Shown here: in pieces, positions 25,275 through 35,000 of the stretch
Layout: every line of letters begins with the position of its first letter
Numbering within the stretch: position 1 is the stretch's first letter
Assembly (NCBI GenBank): GCA_030622115.1
Contig: JAUXGN010000013.1
Location: forward strand, 1-64,000
From: Candidatus Eiseniibacteriota bacterium
GTDB taxonomy: Bacteria > Joyebacterota > Joyebacteria > Joyebacterales > Joyebacteraceae
Reading direction: 5' to 3'
DNA: 64,000 bases
Program-made: the position numbers and the translations under genes
Notes under the pieces: generated by a model
What the model was told of the DNA's origin: nothing
Database searches by the model: none
What the model saw: the letters and a program-made list of their open reading frames with translations, nothing else

Positions 25275-26879
25275 TCAGTCGCCCACTCCGGGCAAGAATA
25301 CTATGAACCTGCTGCCTTGACCCTGTTTGCTCTCGACCGTGATCCGTCCGCCCTGCAGCTCGACGAGTTTGTCAACGATCGCGAGTCCAAGTCCGGTTCC
25401 GCCGGCCTTGGAGGTCACAAATGGTGCAAATACCTGAGCCACACGTTCCGCTTCGATCCCACATCCCGTGTCCTGAACAACCATCGCCACTTCACCCTCA
25501 CCCGCCTTCAGATCCATCTCGGAGACAGGCGGGAGAAACACGCTGACCCGGCCGCTTTCCTCGATCGCCTCGAAGGCGTTGATTACAAGATTCAGGAGGA
25601 TCTGCCGTATCTGCTCGGGGTTTCCCAGCACGCTCGCACCGCGGCAATTGACGTCAAGCGCGATGTCCGACCTGTGGCTCGAGTGATTCCGCGCAAGAAG
25701 AGATACCTCGTGTGCAAGTTCGCCCAGATCCACGCGCCCGACGACACCCTCTTCCACCCGCCCGTAGCTCAGCACGCCCTGCACGAGATTGCCCAGTCTC
25801 TCAGACTCCTTCAGCACGAGTTCGACCAATCGTGCATCATCGCTGCCCGGGTCTATCCCATCCCGGATCATCTCAACTGAGCCACGAATCGCATTCAGCG
25901 GATTCCGGATCTCATGCGCGAGCCCGGCCGCAAACTCGCCCAACGCCGCGAGGCGGTCAGCGTGACGCATCCTCTGTTCGAACTCTCGCACATCCGTGAG
26001 GTCCTGGAAGATCGCGATCGCGCCCCTTGCCTTCCCCTCATCGTCACAGAGGACGGAGGTCGAAAGCCCAACGGGAACTCTGGATCCATCGGGGCGCTCG
26101 ATCGGGAGTTCCACGCGCGTCTCCGAACGCTGTTCCCCAAGCGCGGCCGCAATGCGCTCGGCGAAGGACGGGACTGCCGACAGCACTTCCCGAAAATCGC
26201 GGCCCCGTGTCTCTACCTTGGGAATACCGAGGATGTGGCGTCCGGCCCGATTCAGATGGATGAGGACCCCCGCGCTATCGACGAGAACAAGCCCGCTCCG
26301 GATGCTCTCCACGATGTTCTCTGCGTGGATCTGCGCTCTGGCCAGCTCGGATCTGGTCTCCTTAAGCCTCTGCTCGCTCTCACGTGTGCGGGCTCCCAGA
26401 AAACCGACCAGAAGTGCCACCAGGATCAGTGACAGTGAGAGAATCACCGCCTCATCAACAAGCTGGTGTCCGAGCCGATCAAGGAAATCCGACCGGTCGA
26501 TGAGAAACAACCCTGCGAACGCGGTGAGAGCTCCAACAGCGATGATGACTCCGGCACGCGTGCCGAGCGCCGATGCGGCTGAGATCACGGGCAGGAAATA
26601 GAGCAACTTGAAGGGACTGCCGCCCCCTCCCGAGAAGTAGACCAGAAGGGTTACAAGCGCGATGTCTGAGGCCAGCTGAACCGGCAAGATCGCGCCACGC
26701 CACTTGCCCCACGAATGCCAGAAGTAGAAGACACCGCTCAGGAGAAGCAGGGCGGCGCCAAGTACCACAATCGGCGCCAGATTGAATTCACCTCCACCGA
26801 TGGACGCGACAGCTATCACGACGGCGGCCACAACGAGCCGCCCGACGATGCCGTTTCTCACGCTCGATGACTGCTTCAT
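25275..26879 (-). CDS. PilS-like membrane sensor histidine kinase with PAS domain
   Basis: 534 residues. The first ~170 residues hold about six hydrophobic segments without a large periplasmic loop, as in PilS. They are followed by a coiled linker (~175-200), a PAS domain (~200-310), a HisKA dimerisation domain with His322 in LAHEIRNPLNAIRGS, and a HATPase domain with N-box NLVINAFEAI and G-boxes DTGCGIE and GGTGLGLAI. It phosphorylates the adjacent NtrC-type regulator. The signal is unknown. The six-nt gap to the upstream helix-hairpin-helix gene indicates co-expression. Confidence 0.9.
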   Translation of the reverse strand: MKQSSSVRNGIVGRLVVAAVVIAVASIGGGEFNLAPIVVLGAALLLLSGVFYFWHSWGKWRGAILPVQLASDIALVTLLVYFSGGGGSPFKLLYFLPVISAASALGTRAGVIIAVGALTAFAGLFLIDRSDFLDRLGHQLVDEAVILSLSLILVALLVGFLGARTRESEQRLKETRSELARAQIHAENIVESIRSGLVLVDSAGVLIHLNRAGRHILGIPKVETRGRDFREVLSAVPSFAERIAAALGEQRSETRVELPIERPDGSRVPVGLSTSVLCDDEGKARGAIAIFQDLTDVREFEQRMRHADRLAALGEFAAGLAHEIRNPLNAIRGSVEMIRDGIDPGSDDARLVELVLKESERLGNLVQGVLSYGRVEEGVVGRVDLGELAHEVSLLARNHSSHRSDIALDVNCRGASVLGNPEQIRQILLNLVINAFEAIEESGRVSVFLPPVSEMDLKAGEGEVAMVVQDTGCGIEAERVAQVFAPFVTSKAGGTGLGLAIVDKLVELQGGRITVESKQGQGSRFIVFLPGVGD

Positions 26880-26885
26880 CGTTCA

Positions 26886-27287
26886 CTACTCCCCTCCCGC
26901 CTCAAGCGGGAGCTGGATCTCGTCAACAACTACCATCGGCCTCATGCGTTCGAGAGTTCGCGGACCTATTCCCTTCACCTCAAGAAGATCCGCCGGATCG
27001 GAGAAGCGTCCGAGATTCCGCCTGAGTTCAATGATCGCCTTCGCACGAACCGGTCCGATGCCAGGAAGCAGCACGAGTTCCTTCTCACCGGCGCTGTTCA
27101 GATCCAGAGGCCAAGCAGGCTCAAGGCTCTCCGCAACCTCCTCCAAATCCGTGGCCGTCTGCAGGCGAAGCCCCTCAACGCGCGACGGGTCAACTCGCCC
27201 GACTGCGAGCACTATGGCGCCGACGAGAACGGCCAGGACCAGAAATACTATGACCGCGCGCTCATCTCGCGTGAAAATGCCTTTCAC
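26886..27287 (-). CDS. ComEA-like membrane-anchored helix-hairpin-helix protein
   Basis: 133 residues. One N-terminal membrane segment (VIVFLVLAVLVGAIVLAVG, residues ~12-30), a short linker, then a ComEA-type tandem HhH: LDLNSAGEKELVLLPGIGPV and LLEVKGIGPRTLERMRPMVV. ComEA-type proteins bind double-stranded DNA at the cell surface during uptake. Start GTG at 27287 follows GGAGGTGAT. It leads the operon containing the PilS/PilR-like pair and, further on, dprA; together these suggest, but do not prove, competence. Confidence 0.85.
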   Translation of the reverse strand: MKGIFTRDERAVIVFLVLAVLVGAIVLAVGRVDPSRVEGLRLQTATDLEEVAESLEPAWPLDLNSAGEKELVLLPGIGPVRAKAIIELRRNLGRFSDPADLLEVKGIGPRTLERMRPMVVVDEIQLPLEAGGE

Positions 27288-27312
27288 CCCATCACCTCCA
27301 CCCAATCTATTG

Positions 27313-27341
27313 AATCTAACGAATTGCAAAACGCAATGCAA
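27313..27341 (-). promoter_or_regulatory. Candidate promoter of the HhH-pilSR-rsmD-coaD operon
   Basis: Minus-strand TTGCAT (27341-27336), 17-bp spacer, TAGATT (27318-27313), within an AT-rich patch in otherwise GC-rich DNA. Each box matches consensus at four of six bases. It is 26 bp from the first start codon, giving a short leader with the GGAGGTGAT site. Confidence 0.45.
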
Positions 27342-27464
27342 ACTAATCCTCACATCGGTCCACGTCGGCAGACCGCTCGAATAGGGGGAATAGCTGCTTG
27401 GGGGGAAGGGAACGTTTCAGTGCTCGCAGGTAGAGGAGAGGGGGCCGCGGATCGGCCGAGTCGA

Positions 27465-29387
27465 TCAGTTCCAGAAATCCCAGGAGAACCCTACGGTGAG
27501 GCGCCGGCCGGCCGGATCACGCCGTGGCCACCGCGGGCGGTCCGTCTCAAATGGATCGTCCATGCGGACATAGATGTGCGCGGGTCCCACATCCGCGGTC
27601 ACACTCGCTCTGGTGTGAAGCACGTGGTCGTCCGCAACATCTCCCCATAGCTCTCCGACGTCCGGAGCCTCGTAGATCGCGGCGATCGCCAATCGTGCGC
27701 GGAGCGTCTCCTTGAAGAGGAGTCGTACCAGCCACACTTCCGCATCGATGCGAACAGGGGGCGCCGGAACCAGACTGTGCAGGTCTCCGACCTCCGTTAG
27801 ATCCACACGCATGCTCGCACCGCCCATCAAGCTGTCGTCCACTGCCGCCCATAGCGAGAGCGCCCCTACTACTTCGCTGCTTTGGTTGACGGGAAGGAGA
27901 ACACCATTGTCACCTTCGAGGAGCACGATCCTCGAATCCACCCTGGACACTCTCCCCACCAGACCCCCGGACACGATCCGGCCGCGCGTCGACCAACCGC
28001 AGCTCAAGGTAGCCGCCGTCTCAGGATCGAGGTCGGGATTCCCCTCCACGAACGCGCCGGCTCCGCCGAAGTCCGGGATCGGCGTCTCGACAAGGGCTAG
28101 CTCGACGACCGTAGGCTGCCGTCCACCAAGATCCCCTGCCAGCCAGAAGCCGCTCGCAAAAGGATCCCGCGCGAGAAGAAGAACGGCCTGCGGGATGATC
28201 GCTTCACGCTCGCGACTCGCGCCCAGAGACGCGTAGAGCGTCCAGGCCGAGCCGCACTTCATTCTCCGGTCGACACCGGCAGCCACAGTGACTGCGTTCC
28301 CCGGCTCTCGAAGCAACGAGCCACGGGCGCTGTGCCTTGCCGCGTGAATTCGCACGGCGTCGAAGGGACCCGTGACAAAGGATAGCGCTACACCGTCCGT
28401 CGCGCCGTCGATACCACCACCCACGGCAACCGAGCGGTCTGAACTGAGCCAGCCGTCTACATGGAAGAGCTGGACGCGAGTTCTCCCGTTTGTCGCCACG
28501 AGATCGACGTCGCTCCTGATGAGGCGGTTCGCCACCGATGCGATGTCAGACGACGGAAATGGAAGATGTCGCTCCACGTCTATTCTCATCCCCTGAGCGT
28601 CAACTCTCCACGCTCCGGAGAGAGGGATCGTGATCCTGCCGCCCATTGTTCCGTTGTCGTACGACCCGCCCGGCACGGGGGCCCTGCCTTCACTCGACTC
28701 CATGAAGCCCTGCAGACCCACGTCCCCGTCCGTGAATCGTCGCCCGAACTCGAATGACAGGGCACGCGCGCCCAGATCCCCGCTCATCATCCCGACCCTG
28801 GCGAACGGCGCCGCGGCGGGTTTGCGTCCAGGATGCACGCTGACACCGAGTCCCGCCACGCTACCGGATCCGAAACCTGCGGGCCGGACGGGCACTATGC
28901 CGACACGCTCCGCTGTTGTGAATGGCCATATCGAAATATCGGGTCCACTCGGAACCAGGACCGTACCGGAGGAAGGCGCGTATGCTTCCAGCAGATCGAG
29001 TCCGCCGAGAACGCGGTCACGCGTGTCGCGACCACCCAGAATCACGGTGGTCATCGATGGCGGAAGAGCGCCACAGGCGATCGATGAACGGTGGCCCTCC
29101 CAACCCGATGACTCGACGCGCGCTCCAGGAACTCCTGCGAGCAGAGCCGCGGTGTTCTCTGTTCCTGTGGGCGCCGGGCTCTGGACGGCGACAACGAATA
29201 GCGGATGCCCGACGCGCTCGAGCAGCAGCGTGTCGGGAGGCTCGTGCTCATGCCGCACCGGGAGAACCCGAGTGCTGTCCGGGGCAAAGAGAACGGGCTC
29301 CAGAACATCAGCCGGTTCCTGTGCGGTGGCAAGAACGGCGCCGACCACAATGGCCAGAACAGTGACAAGATCGCGAACCGCTTTCAT
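27465..29387 (-). CDS. TonB-dependent receptor-like outer-membrane protein
   Basis: 640 residues with an N-terminal signal peptide (VTVLAIVVGAVLATAQE). A plug-like region covers about residues 75-150 (VAVQSPAPTGTENTAALLAG, MTTVILGGRDTRD), followed by many amphipathic strands and a C-terminal aromatic strand GFSWDFWN. The barrel is shorter than most TonB receptors and no clear TonB box is visible, so a reduced or divergent receptor is likely. It is last in the unit after an ECF S component and a lipoprotein; together these suggest uptake of a small molecule such as a vitamin. The ligand is unknown. Confidence 0.7.
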   Translation of the reverse strand: MKAVRDLVTVLAIVVGAVLATAQEPADVLEPVLFAPDSTRVLPVRHEHEPPDTLLLERVGHPLFVVAVQSPAPTGTENTAALLAGVPGARVESSGWEGHRSSIACGALPPSMTTVILGGRDTRDRVLGGLDLLEAYAPSSGTVLVPSGPDISIWPFTTAERVGIVPVRPAGFGSGSVAGLGVSVHPGRKPAAAPFARVGMMSGDLGARALSFEFGRRFTDGDVGLQGFMESSEGRAPVPGGSYDNGTMGGRITIPLSGAWRVDAQGMRIDVERHLPFPSSDIASVANRLIRSDVDLVATNGRTRVQLFHVDGWLSSDRSVAVGGGIDGATDGVALSFVTGPFDAVRIHAARHSARGSLLREPGNAVTVAAGVDRRMKCGSAWTLYASLGASREREAIIPQAVLLLARDPFASGFWLAGDLGGRQPTVVELALVETPIPDFGGAGAFVEGNPDLDPETAATLSCGWSTRGRIVSGGLVGRVSRVDSRIVLLEGDNGVLLPVNQSSEVVGALSLWAAVDDSLMGGASMRVDLTEVGDLHSLVPAPPVRIDAEVWLVRLLFKETLRARLAIAAIYEAPDVGELWGDVADDHVLHTRASVTADVGPAHIYVRMDDPFETDRPRWPRRDPAGRRLTVGFSWDFWN

Positions 29388-29412
29388 CGTTTCCTCGCGG
29401 GAAGAAGCTCGA

Positions 29413-29991
29413 TCAGACCGACCGTGACTCTACGCGCCGCCTGGTCATGGCAATGGCTCGAGGCACAACCACGGGTACGAGCATGGCGAAGACGATCGTG
29501 TTCGACACTATGTGCACTGTCGAGAAGAAGGCGTTCCCGACAAGCGCGGCCACGAATCCCGTGCCGACATCCAGGCTGGCCACGGCCAAACCCGCAACAA
29601 CGCCAACCTGATAGACGCCGGTCAGCACGAATCCGGTGACAGCCGCGAGCACCACATGGCGAAGCCCCCCCCCCGTCCGCCACGCGCCTCCCAGTGACCC
29701 ACCGACGAAGCCGATGAACGCCATGGCAAGAACCTGCGCGATGAACATGGGAGGGATACCGAGGCCGGAACCAACGGGATTGGCGCCGGAGTAGATCCCC
29801 ATGGCGATCATCCCGAGACAGGCTCCACGCCCGCGCCCCAACACAGCTCCAGACACGAACACTGTGAAAGAGACGAGTTCGATGTTCGGAACGTGCGCAA
29901 GCAACATACCGAGCGCGACAGCCAAGGCCGTGAGAATCGCCATCAGCGCGAGACCGTGAGCACCACGGCCGGCCCTCTCCCGATCGACCAT
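29413..29991 (-). CDS. ECF transporter S component-like membrane protein
   Basis: 192 residues, five to six hydrophobic segments, e.g. LALMAILTALAVALGMLLAH and VLAMAFIGFVGGSLGGA. The pattern, with PNIELVSFTVFVSGAVLG after the first helix, matches substrate-binding S components of energy-coupling-factor transporters. ATG at 29991 has a strong site (GGAGGCAAG); a frame extending to 30051 adds a Cys-rich, unsupported leader. No EcfA/EcfT genes are nearby, so a shared energising module elsewhere would be needed. Confidence 0.75.
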   Translation of the reverse strand: MVDRERAGRGAHGLALMAILTALAVALGMLLAHVPNIELVSFTVFVSGAVLGRGRGACLGMIAMGIYSGANPVGSGLGIPPMFIAQVLAMAFIGFVGGSLGGAWRTGGGLRHVVLAAVTGFVLTGVYQVGVVAGLAVASLDVGTGFVAALVGNAFFSTVHIVSNTIVFAMLVPVVVPRAIAMTRRRVESRSV

Positions 29992-30050
29992 CTTGCCTCC
30001 ACGCTGCGCGGCACTGAGAACACGTCCGCATTCACAGTCGCCGGCGCTCA

Positions 30051-30485
30051 TCAATCGATCGCCGTTCTCTCGTGGTCAAGCCGATCCGGCGTCACATCAT
30101 CAAGCTGAGTCTCGTCAGAGTCTCTCTCACCGATGGGCTCGATGTACTGAGATATCTCGGCCTTGTCCGCAGAAGTCAGGCGTCCCCAGTTGCGCTGAAC
30201 CTCAATGATGAGCGGCGTTCCGCACTTGCCCAAAACCTCACTCTTGTATTCGGACGGCAGGCTCAGCGGATCGAACATCGCATATACTTTGTACAAGAGG
30301 CTTGTCGAGTAGTCGATCCTGCCCTCGGCGAATGCGAACGAGATGAGAGAGAACGTATCGAATTCACCCGCCGACCCGCTCTCTGTTGTCGGGACGTCCG
30401 GCGTACTCTCGGCCACCGTCGACGGCGCGCATCCCGCCACAACCACGGCGCACATGATGAACACCGACAGGAGAATCAATCGCAT
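30051..30485 (-). CDS. Lipoprotein of unknown function
   Basis: 144 residues. Signal peptide with lipobox VVAGC, lipidated Cys19. After a Ser/Thr/Pro-rich linker the segment IDYSTSLLYKVYAMFDPLSL with KCGTPLIIEVQRNWGRL resembles the N-terminal part of some large secreted putative metalloproteases, but no protease domain is present here. ATG at 30485 behind AGGAGGTTCC. Co-transcribed with fchA (8-nt gap). Function unknown. Confidence 0.75.
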   Translation of the reverse strand: MRLILLSVFIMCAVVVAGCAPSTVAESTPDVPTTESGSAGEFDTFSLISFAFAEGRIDYSTSLLYKVYAMFDPLSLPSEYKSEVLGKCGTPLIIEVQRNWGRLTSADKAEISQYIEPIGERDSDETQLDDVTPDRLDHERTAID

Positions 30486-30493
30486 GGAACCTC

Positions 30494-31120
30494 CTACGAT
30501 ACCTTCTCGAGCACCACAGCCATTGCCCGCTCGGCGAGACGGTCTGCCCTTTCCACCATATCATTCATGGCGGCCCGAGCTTCTTCCACGAATATAGCAT
30601 GCCGCTCGGCCCGGATGCCTCCGAGGTTAATGAGGACATTCAAGCGCGCCGCGTGGGCACCGGCACGCCCGGTCAGCGCTGCCACTCCCGCGTCTGAGAC
30701 GGCGTTCAGATTTCCCTTCTCAGCAACAGAGACAGACAATTCTATGACCTCCACACATTTGCTCATCACTACGAGAGGGACGCCGGCAGCGTCCACGAGA
30801 CTATCCTGGAGCGCCGCTCTCCTCACCGCCTTCTCTTCGTCGGTCTCCTTCGGAAGCTTCATCGCGACCATCACCTTGTCAAAGGCCGCCGCGTCTTCAT
30901 CGATCAACTGGTTGAGTTCCAAACGAAGCCGCTCCGTCTCCGTGAGGACACGCTTGAGATCCTCCTCAACACCTACATACTTCTTCTTGCCAATCGTGAG
31001 ATTGCAAACCATCGAACAGAGCGAGGCTCCGAGGGCGCCCGAGAGAGCGGCGACGCTGCCGCCGCCGGGTGTCGGCGAATTCGAAGCAAGCTCTGCCAGA
31101 AATTCATTCACCGCAGTCAT
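30494..31120 (-). CDS. fchA: Formimidoyltetrahydrofolate cyclodeaminase
   Basis: 208 residues of the FTCD_C family: SPTPGGGSVAALSGALGASLCSM, NLTIGKKKY, and a helical core ending in GNLNAVSDAGVAALTGRAG. It converts 5-formimino-THF to 5,10-methenyl-THF and ammonia, completing one-carbon transfer from histidine degradation. It is a separate gene rather than fused to FtcD as in vertebrates. ATG at 31120 behind GGAGGACCA. Confidence 0.93.
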   Translation of the reverse strand: MTAVNEFLAELASNSPTPGGGSVAALSGALGASLCSMVCNLTIGKKKYVGVEEDLKRVLTETERLRLELNQLIDEDAAAFDKVMVAMKLPKETDEEKAVRRAALQDSLVDAAGVPLVVMSKCVEVIELSVSVAEKGNLNAVSDAGVAALTGRAGAHAARLNVLINLGGIRAERHAIFVEEARAAMNDMVERADRLAERAMAVVLEKVS

Positions 31121-31134
31121 TGGTCCTCCAATTC

Positions 31135-32034
31135 CTATTTCTGGGAAAGACGGTTTTCCAGGATCAGGTCGCGGTCGAAATCCTCGAGCCTCAGGAAGAA
31201 ATCGGCGCAGTCAATGAGCGCGTCGAGCGGCACCAGCCCGACGATCTCACTTCCTATGATCGGAACGCCATACCGCTCGGCCTCGCTCTTCACCATCTGA
31301 AAGACACGGAACAGCGGTGTTCCTTTGTAGTGCACCATGTTCATCGAAACCTGGACGATGCCGCGGTCCTTGATCTCGAAACCCATCGCCTTCACATACC
31401 TGAGCCCCCCGCCCGCGTGTCGTATGGACTTCGCTATCCGCTTGGCGATCGTGATATCGTCGGTTCCCAGGTTGATGTTGAACGCCACAAGGAACTCCCT
31501 CGCCCCTATCGCTGTTGCGCCGGCCGTCGGGTGTATCTTGTTTGGACCGAAGTCCGGTTCCTTCGCGGGGTTTGTCCCTATCTCGTCCCTGAGTCCCTCG
31601 AACTGGCCCCTTCTGACCTTCGCGAGATTCTGCCGCGTCGGACGAGTCGCCGCCGCTTCGTAGAGAAACACGGGTATGTCAAGTTCGCGGCCGACTCTCT
31701 CACCCAGTCTCTTCGCCAGCTCGACACACTCATCCATCGTGACCTCGCTGACCGGCACGAACGGGCAAACGTCCGTCGCTCCCATGCGTGGATGCTCTCC
31801 CTCGTGCTTCGTCAGATCAATGAGATCCCTCGCCTTCTCGATTCCCCTGAACACGCCTTCCAGGACGACGTCGGGGTCGCCGATGATCGTGACGACCGCC
31901 CGATTGTGATCCGCATCCATCTCCTTGTCCAGAAGCCTCACTCCCTCAACTGCCGTCATCGCCCCCACGATCTCGTCCAGGATCTCGGGACGTCGTCCCT
32001 CGCTGAAGTTCGGGACACACTCAACAAGCCTCAT
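31135..32034 (-). CDS. ftcD: Glutamate formimidoyltransferase
   Basis: 299 residues, the monofunctional bacterial/archaeal form. VECVPNFSEGRRPEILDEI, DADHNRAVVTIIGDP, HEGEHPRMGATDVCPFVPV and GPNKIHPTAGATAIGAREFLVAFN are signatures. It transfers the formimino group of N-formimino-L-glutamate to tetrahydrofolate, releasing glutamate. ATG at 32034 behind AGGAGGTAACC. Neighbours hutI and fchA give the complete route from urocanate to methenyl-THF. Confidence 0.95.
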   Translation of the reverse strand: MRLVECVPNFSEGRRPEILDEIVGAMTAVEGVRLLDKEMDADHNRAVVTIIGDPDVVLEGVFRGIEKARDLIDLTKHEGEHPRMGATDVCPFVPVSEVTMDECVELAKRLGERVGRELDIPVFLYEAAATRPTRQNLAKVRRGQFEGLRDEIGTNPAKEPDFGPNKIHPTAGATAIGAREFLVAFNINLGTDDITIAKRIAKSIRHAGGGLRYVKAMGFEIKDRGIVQVSMNMVHYKGTPLFRVFQMVKSEAERYGVPIIGSEIVGLVPLDALIDCADFFLRLEDFDRDLILENRLSQK

Positions 32035-32044
32035 CGGTTACCTC

Positions 32045-33319
32045 CTACACATTGCGCCCGAGTGTTGAAACGACCGTGCCGCGTTTGACGACGGTCGCCG
32101 CCAGATTCACACCGTAGTGATAGGGTATCGCCCTGTAGTCGTTCACGCCCCACAGAACCAGATCGCAGAGTTTGCCGACAGCCAGCGACCCCACGCTCCT
32201 CTCCATGCCGACGGCACACGCCGCGTTGATGGTGACCGCCACCAGAGCCTCTTCCGGGGTCATGCGCATGACCATCGAGGCGAGCGAGATTATGATCTGC
32301 ATCGACTCGGTCATGGAGCTTCCCGGGTTGCAGTCGGTGGCAAGCGCGATCGCTCCACCCACCTCGATGATAAACCTTGCTCGCGCGAAATCCCTCTTCC
32401 CAAGCGAGAGTGTCGTGCCCGGGAGGAGCACCGCCACTACGCCGCTGTCGGCCATCGCCTTCAGCCCCTCATCCGACGCACAAACGAGGTGGTCCGCAGA
32501 AATCGCGGAGAGCTCCGCCGCCAGTTCGGCGCCGCCGAAAGCACTGAGCTCGTCGGCGTGGATCTTCGAGACCATTCCATGCTTTGCCGCCGCCAGAAGA
32601 ATCGTCCGTGACTGCTCGATGGAGAATACGCCTCGCTCGCAGAATACATCGCAGAAGCGCGCCAGCTTCGCGCGAGCTACCGCGGGTATCATCCTCCGGG
32701 TGAGCTCCGAAACGTATCCATCGCGGTCGTCGCGGTACTCGTCAGGAAACTCGTGAGCCCCGAGAAACGTCGGGACGATATCGAGCGCGTGAAGCTCGGA
32801 CAGCCTGGAGATGACCTTGAGCATCTTGAGTTCAGATTCGAGAGAGAGCCCATACCCGCTTTTCACTTCAACCGTCGTCGTACCGAACTCCATCATTCTA
32901 TCAAGCGTCTTGGCGCCTCGAGTGAAGAGTTCCTCCTCCGATGCCTGTCGCACGTCCCGCACACTCGAGCGGATACCACCTCCGGCCTCCGCAATGTCCT
33001 CGTAGCTTCTGCCCTCGACGCGCATTGCGAATTCACTCTCCCGCGTTCGCGCGAAGACGGCATGCGTGTGTGCGTCTATGAGCCCCGGGGTAACGACACA
33101 CCCCCGGGCATCGAGTTCCACCGTTCCGGGACCGATCGAGACGGCGTCCAGAACATGGTTCTCAGGCCCCACTGCCACTATCCGACCGCCCAGAGCCGCG
33201 ACAGCGCCGGATTCCTCAATCCCGAGCTCGCTCATCGCCCCGCCCGTCCGCGGAGCATCGGATCCTCGCACGGTGATGAGCTGACCAATGTTCCTGACCA
33301 GAAGATCTGCCTCCAGCAT
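32045..33319 (-). CDS. hutI: Imidazolonepropionase
   Basis: 424 residues of the amidohydrolase superfamily. The metal-binding start motif VTPGLIDAHTHAVFARTRESEF and later blocks (TVEVKSGYGLSLESELKML, IHADELSAFGGAELAAEL, ATDCNPGSS) are diagnostic. It hydrolyses imidazolonepropionate to N-formimino-L-glutamate. ATG at 33319 follows GAGGGAG; a longer in-frame ORF to 33412 overlaps hutU and is not supported. Confidence 0.94.
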   Translation of the reverse strand: MLEADLLVRNIGQLITVRGSDAPRTGGAMSELGIEESGAVAALGGRIVAVGPENHVLDAVSIGPGTVELDARGCVVTPGLIDAHTHAVFARTRESEFAMRVEGRSYEDIAEAGGGIRSSVRDVRQASEEELFTRGAKTLDRMMEFGTTTVEVKSGYGLSLESELKMLKVISRLSELHALDIVPTFLGAHEFPDEYRDDRDGYVSELTRRMIPAVARAKLARFCDVFCERGVFSIEQSRTILLAAAKHGMVSKIHADELSAFGGAELAAELSAISADHLVCASDEGLKAMADSGVVAVLLPGTTLSLGKRDFARARFIIEVGGAIALATDCNPGSSMTESMQIIISLASMVMRMTPEEALVAVTINAACAVGMERSVGSLAVGKLCDLVLWGVNDYRAIPYHYGVNLAATVVKRGTVVSTLGRNV

Positions 33320-33332
33320 GGGGACTCCCTCG

Positions 33333-35000
33333 CTATGTGTTCTCGCGCATCGGGATCTTGATCCCGTTGTCCCGAGCGAACTCAAGCGCCTCATCGTATC
33401 CGGCGTCCGCATGTCTGATGATGCCGGTTCCCGGATCTGTCGTAAGGACTCTCTCGAGACGCCGGGCCGCTTCGGGAGTGCCGTCGGCGACTATGACCAT
33501 ACCGGCATGAAGCGATTTGCCTATGCCGACGCCGCCGCCGTGATGGAACGATATCCACGTCGCCCCGCCGACCGCGTTGAGAAGCGCATTGAGAACGGGC
33601 CAATCCGCGATCGCGTCGCTCCCATCCTTCATGGCCTCGGTCTCACGATAGGGCGAGGCCACGGAGCCGCTGTCCAGATGATCCCGCCCGATCACGATGG
33701 GCGCACTTATCTCACCGGACGCGACCATGTCGTTGATGATCCGCCCAAAGCGGGCCCTCTCCCCGTATCCGAGCCAGCAGATTCGGGATGGGAGGCCCTG
33801 GAATGTGACTCTCTCACGCGCAAGCTTGATCCAGCGCACGAGAGCCTCATCCTCGGGAAACTCCCTCACTATCACATCATCGGTCTTGTAGATATCCTCG
33901 GGGTCGCCTGAGAGCGCCACCCAGCGAAACGGGCCCTTCCCCGTGCAGAAGAGGGGGCGGATATAGGCGGGCACAAAACCCGGGAAGTCGAACGCGTTCT
34001 CAACACCCGCAGCCATGGCCTGTCCTCTCAGGTTGTTCCCGTAGTCGAACGCCACGGCGCCACGTTCCTGCATCGCGAGAATCGCTCTCACATGTACTGC
34101 CATCGCTTCCATCGAGAGTTCGATGTACCGTTCCGGATCGCTCTCCCTCAGACCCCGCGCCTCATCGAGCGTCATTCCGCCAGGAACGTAGCCGTTCAGG
34201 GAATCGTGAGCCGATGTTTGATCGGTGACCACATCCGGCGTCACGCCGCGCCGCACGAGCTCGGGGAGCACGTCCGCACAGTTGCCCACCAGACCGACCG
34301 AGAGCGGCTCACGCGCGGCGACCGCGGCATCAACGAGCCTCAGAGCCTCGTCGAGATCGTCCGTCATACGATCGCAGTAGTCGCTGTCGATGCGCTTCTG
34401 AATTCGCTCACCGTCCACCTCGATATCGAGGCAGACTCCGCCGTTCATGGTCACCGCAAGAGGCTGCGCCCCCCCCATTCCCCCCATGCCGCCGGTGAGA
34501 ACGAAGCGTCCCGAGAGATCACTCTTGAAGTGCTGCCTCGCGAGTTCGGCCAGTGTCTCGTAGGTGCCCTGAAGAATCCCCTGGGTGCCGATATAGATCC
34601 AGCTCCCCGCCGTCATCTGCCCGTACATCGTGAGCCCCTGGCGTTCCAACTCACGGAACTGCTCCCACGTAGCCCAGTCACCGACCAGGTTGGAGTTCGC
34701 AATGAGCACCTTGGGCGCGTCCTCGTGGGTCCTGAAGACCCCGACCGGTCTGCCCGACTGGACAAGCAGAGTCTCGTCGGACTCAAGCTCGCGCAAGCTC
34801 CGCACGATAGCTTCGTACGCGTCCCAGCTCCTGACTGCCTTTCCAGTCCCGCCGTAGACGACAAGCTCATCCGGATTCTCAGCCACCTCAGGATCGAGGT
34901 TGTTCATGAGCATCCGCATCGCGGCCTCCTGCAGCCACCCTTTGCAGGAGAGTGTGGACCCGCGCGGAGCCCTGATACTTGGTCTCGCATTCGCACTCAT
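33333..35000 (-). CDS. hutU: Urocanate hydratase
   Basis: 555 residues, family-typical length. It uses tightly bound NAD+ to hydrate urocanate to imidazolonepropionate. Signatures: [55 protein letters not shown]-like segment and [23 protein letters not shown] at 35000 behind GGAGGTAATC, overlapping the helicase stop by 4 nt. The preceding enzyme histidine ammonia-lyase (hutH) is not in the window. Confidence 0.96.
   Translation of the reverse strand: MSANARPSIRAPRGSTLSCKGWLQEAAMRMLMNNLDPEVAENPDELVVYGGTGKAVRSWDAYEAIVRSLRELESDETLLVQSGRPVGVFRTHEDAPKVLIANSNLVGDWATWEQFRELERQGLTMYGQMTAGSWIYIGTQGILQGTYETLAELARQHFKSDLSGRFVLTGGMGGMGGAQPLAVTMNGGVCLDIEVDGERIQKRIDSDYCDRMTDDLDEALRLVDAAVAAREPLSVGLVGNCADVLPELVRRGVTPDVVTDQTSAHDSLNGYVPGGMTLDEARGLRESDPERYIELSMEAMAVHVRAILAMQERGAVAFDYGNNLRGQAMAAGVENAFDFPGFVPAYIRPLFCTGKGPFRWVALSGDPEDIYKTDDVIVREFPEDEALVRWIKLARERVTFQGLPSRICWLGYGERARFGRIINDMVASGEISAPIVIGRDHLDSGSVASPYRETEAMKDGSDAIADWPVLNALLNAVGGATWISFHHGGGVGIGKSLHAGMVIVADGTPEAARRLERVLTTDPGTGIIRHADAGYDEALEFARDNGIKIPMRENT

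Noticed and set aside
30051-30485. Metalloprotease related to larger secreted proteases
   Set aside because: Only a segment resembling their N-terminal region is present; there is no HExxH motif.
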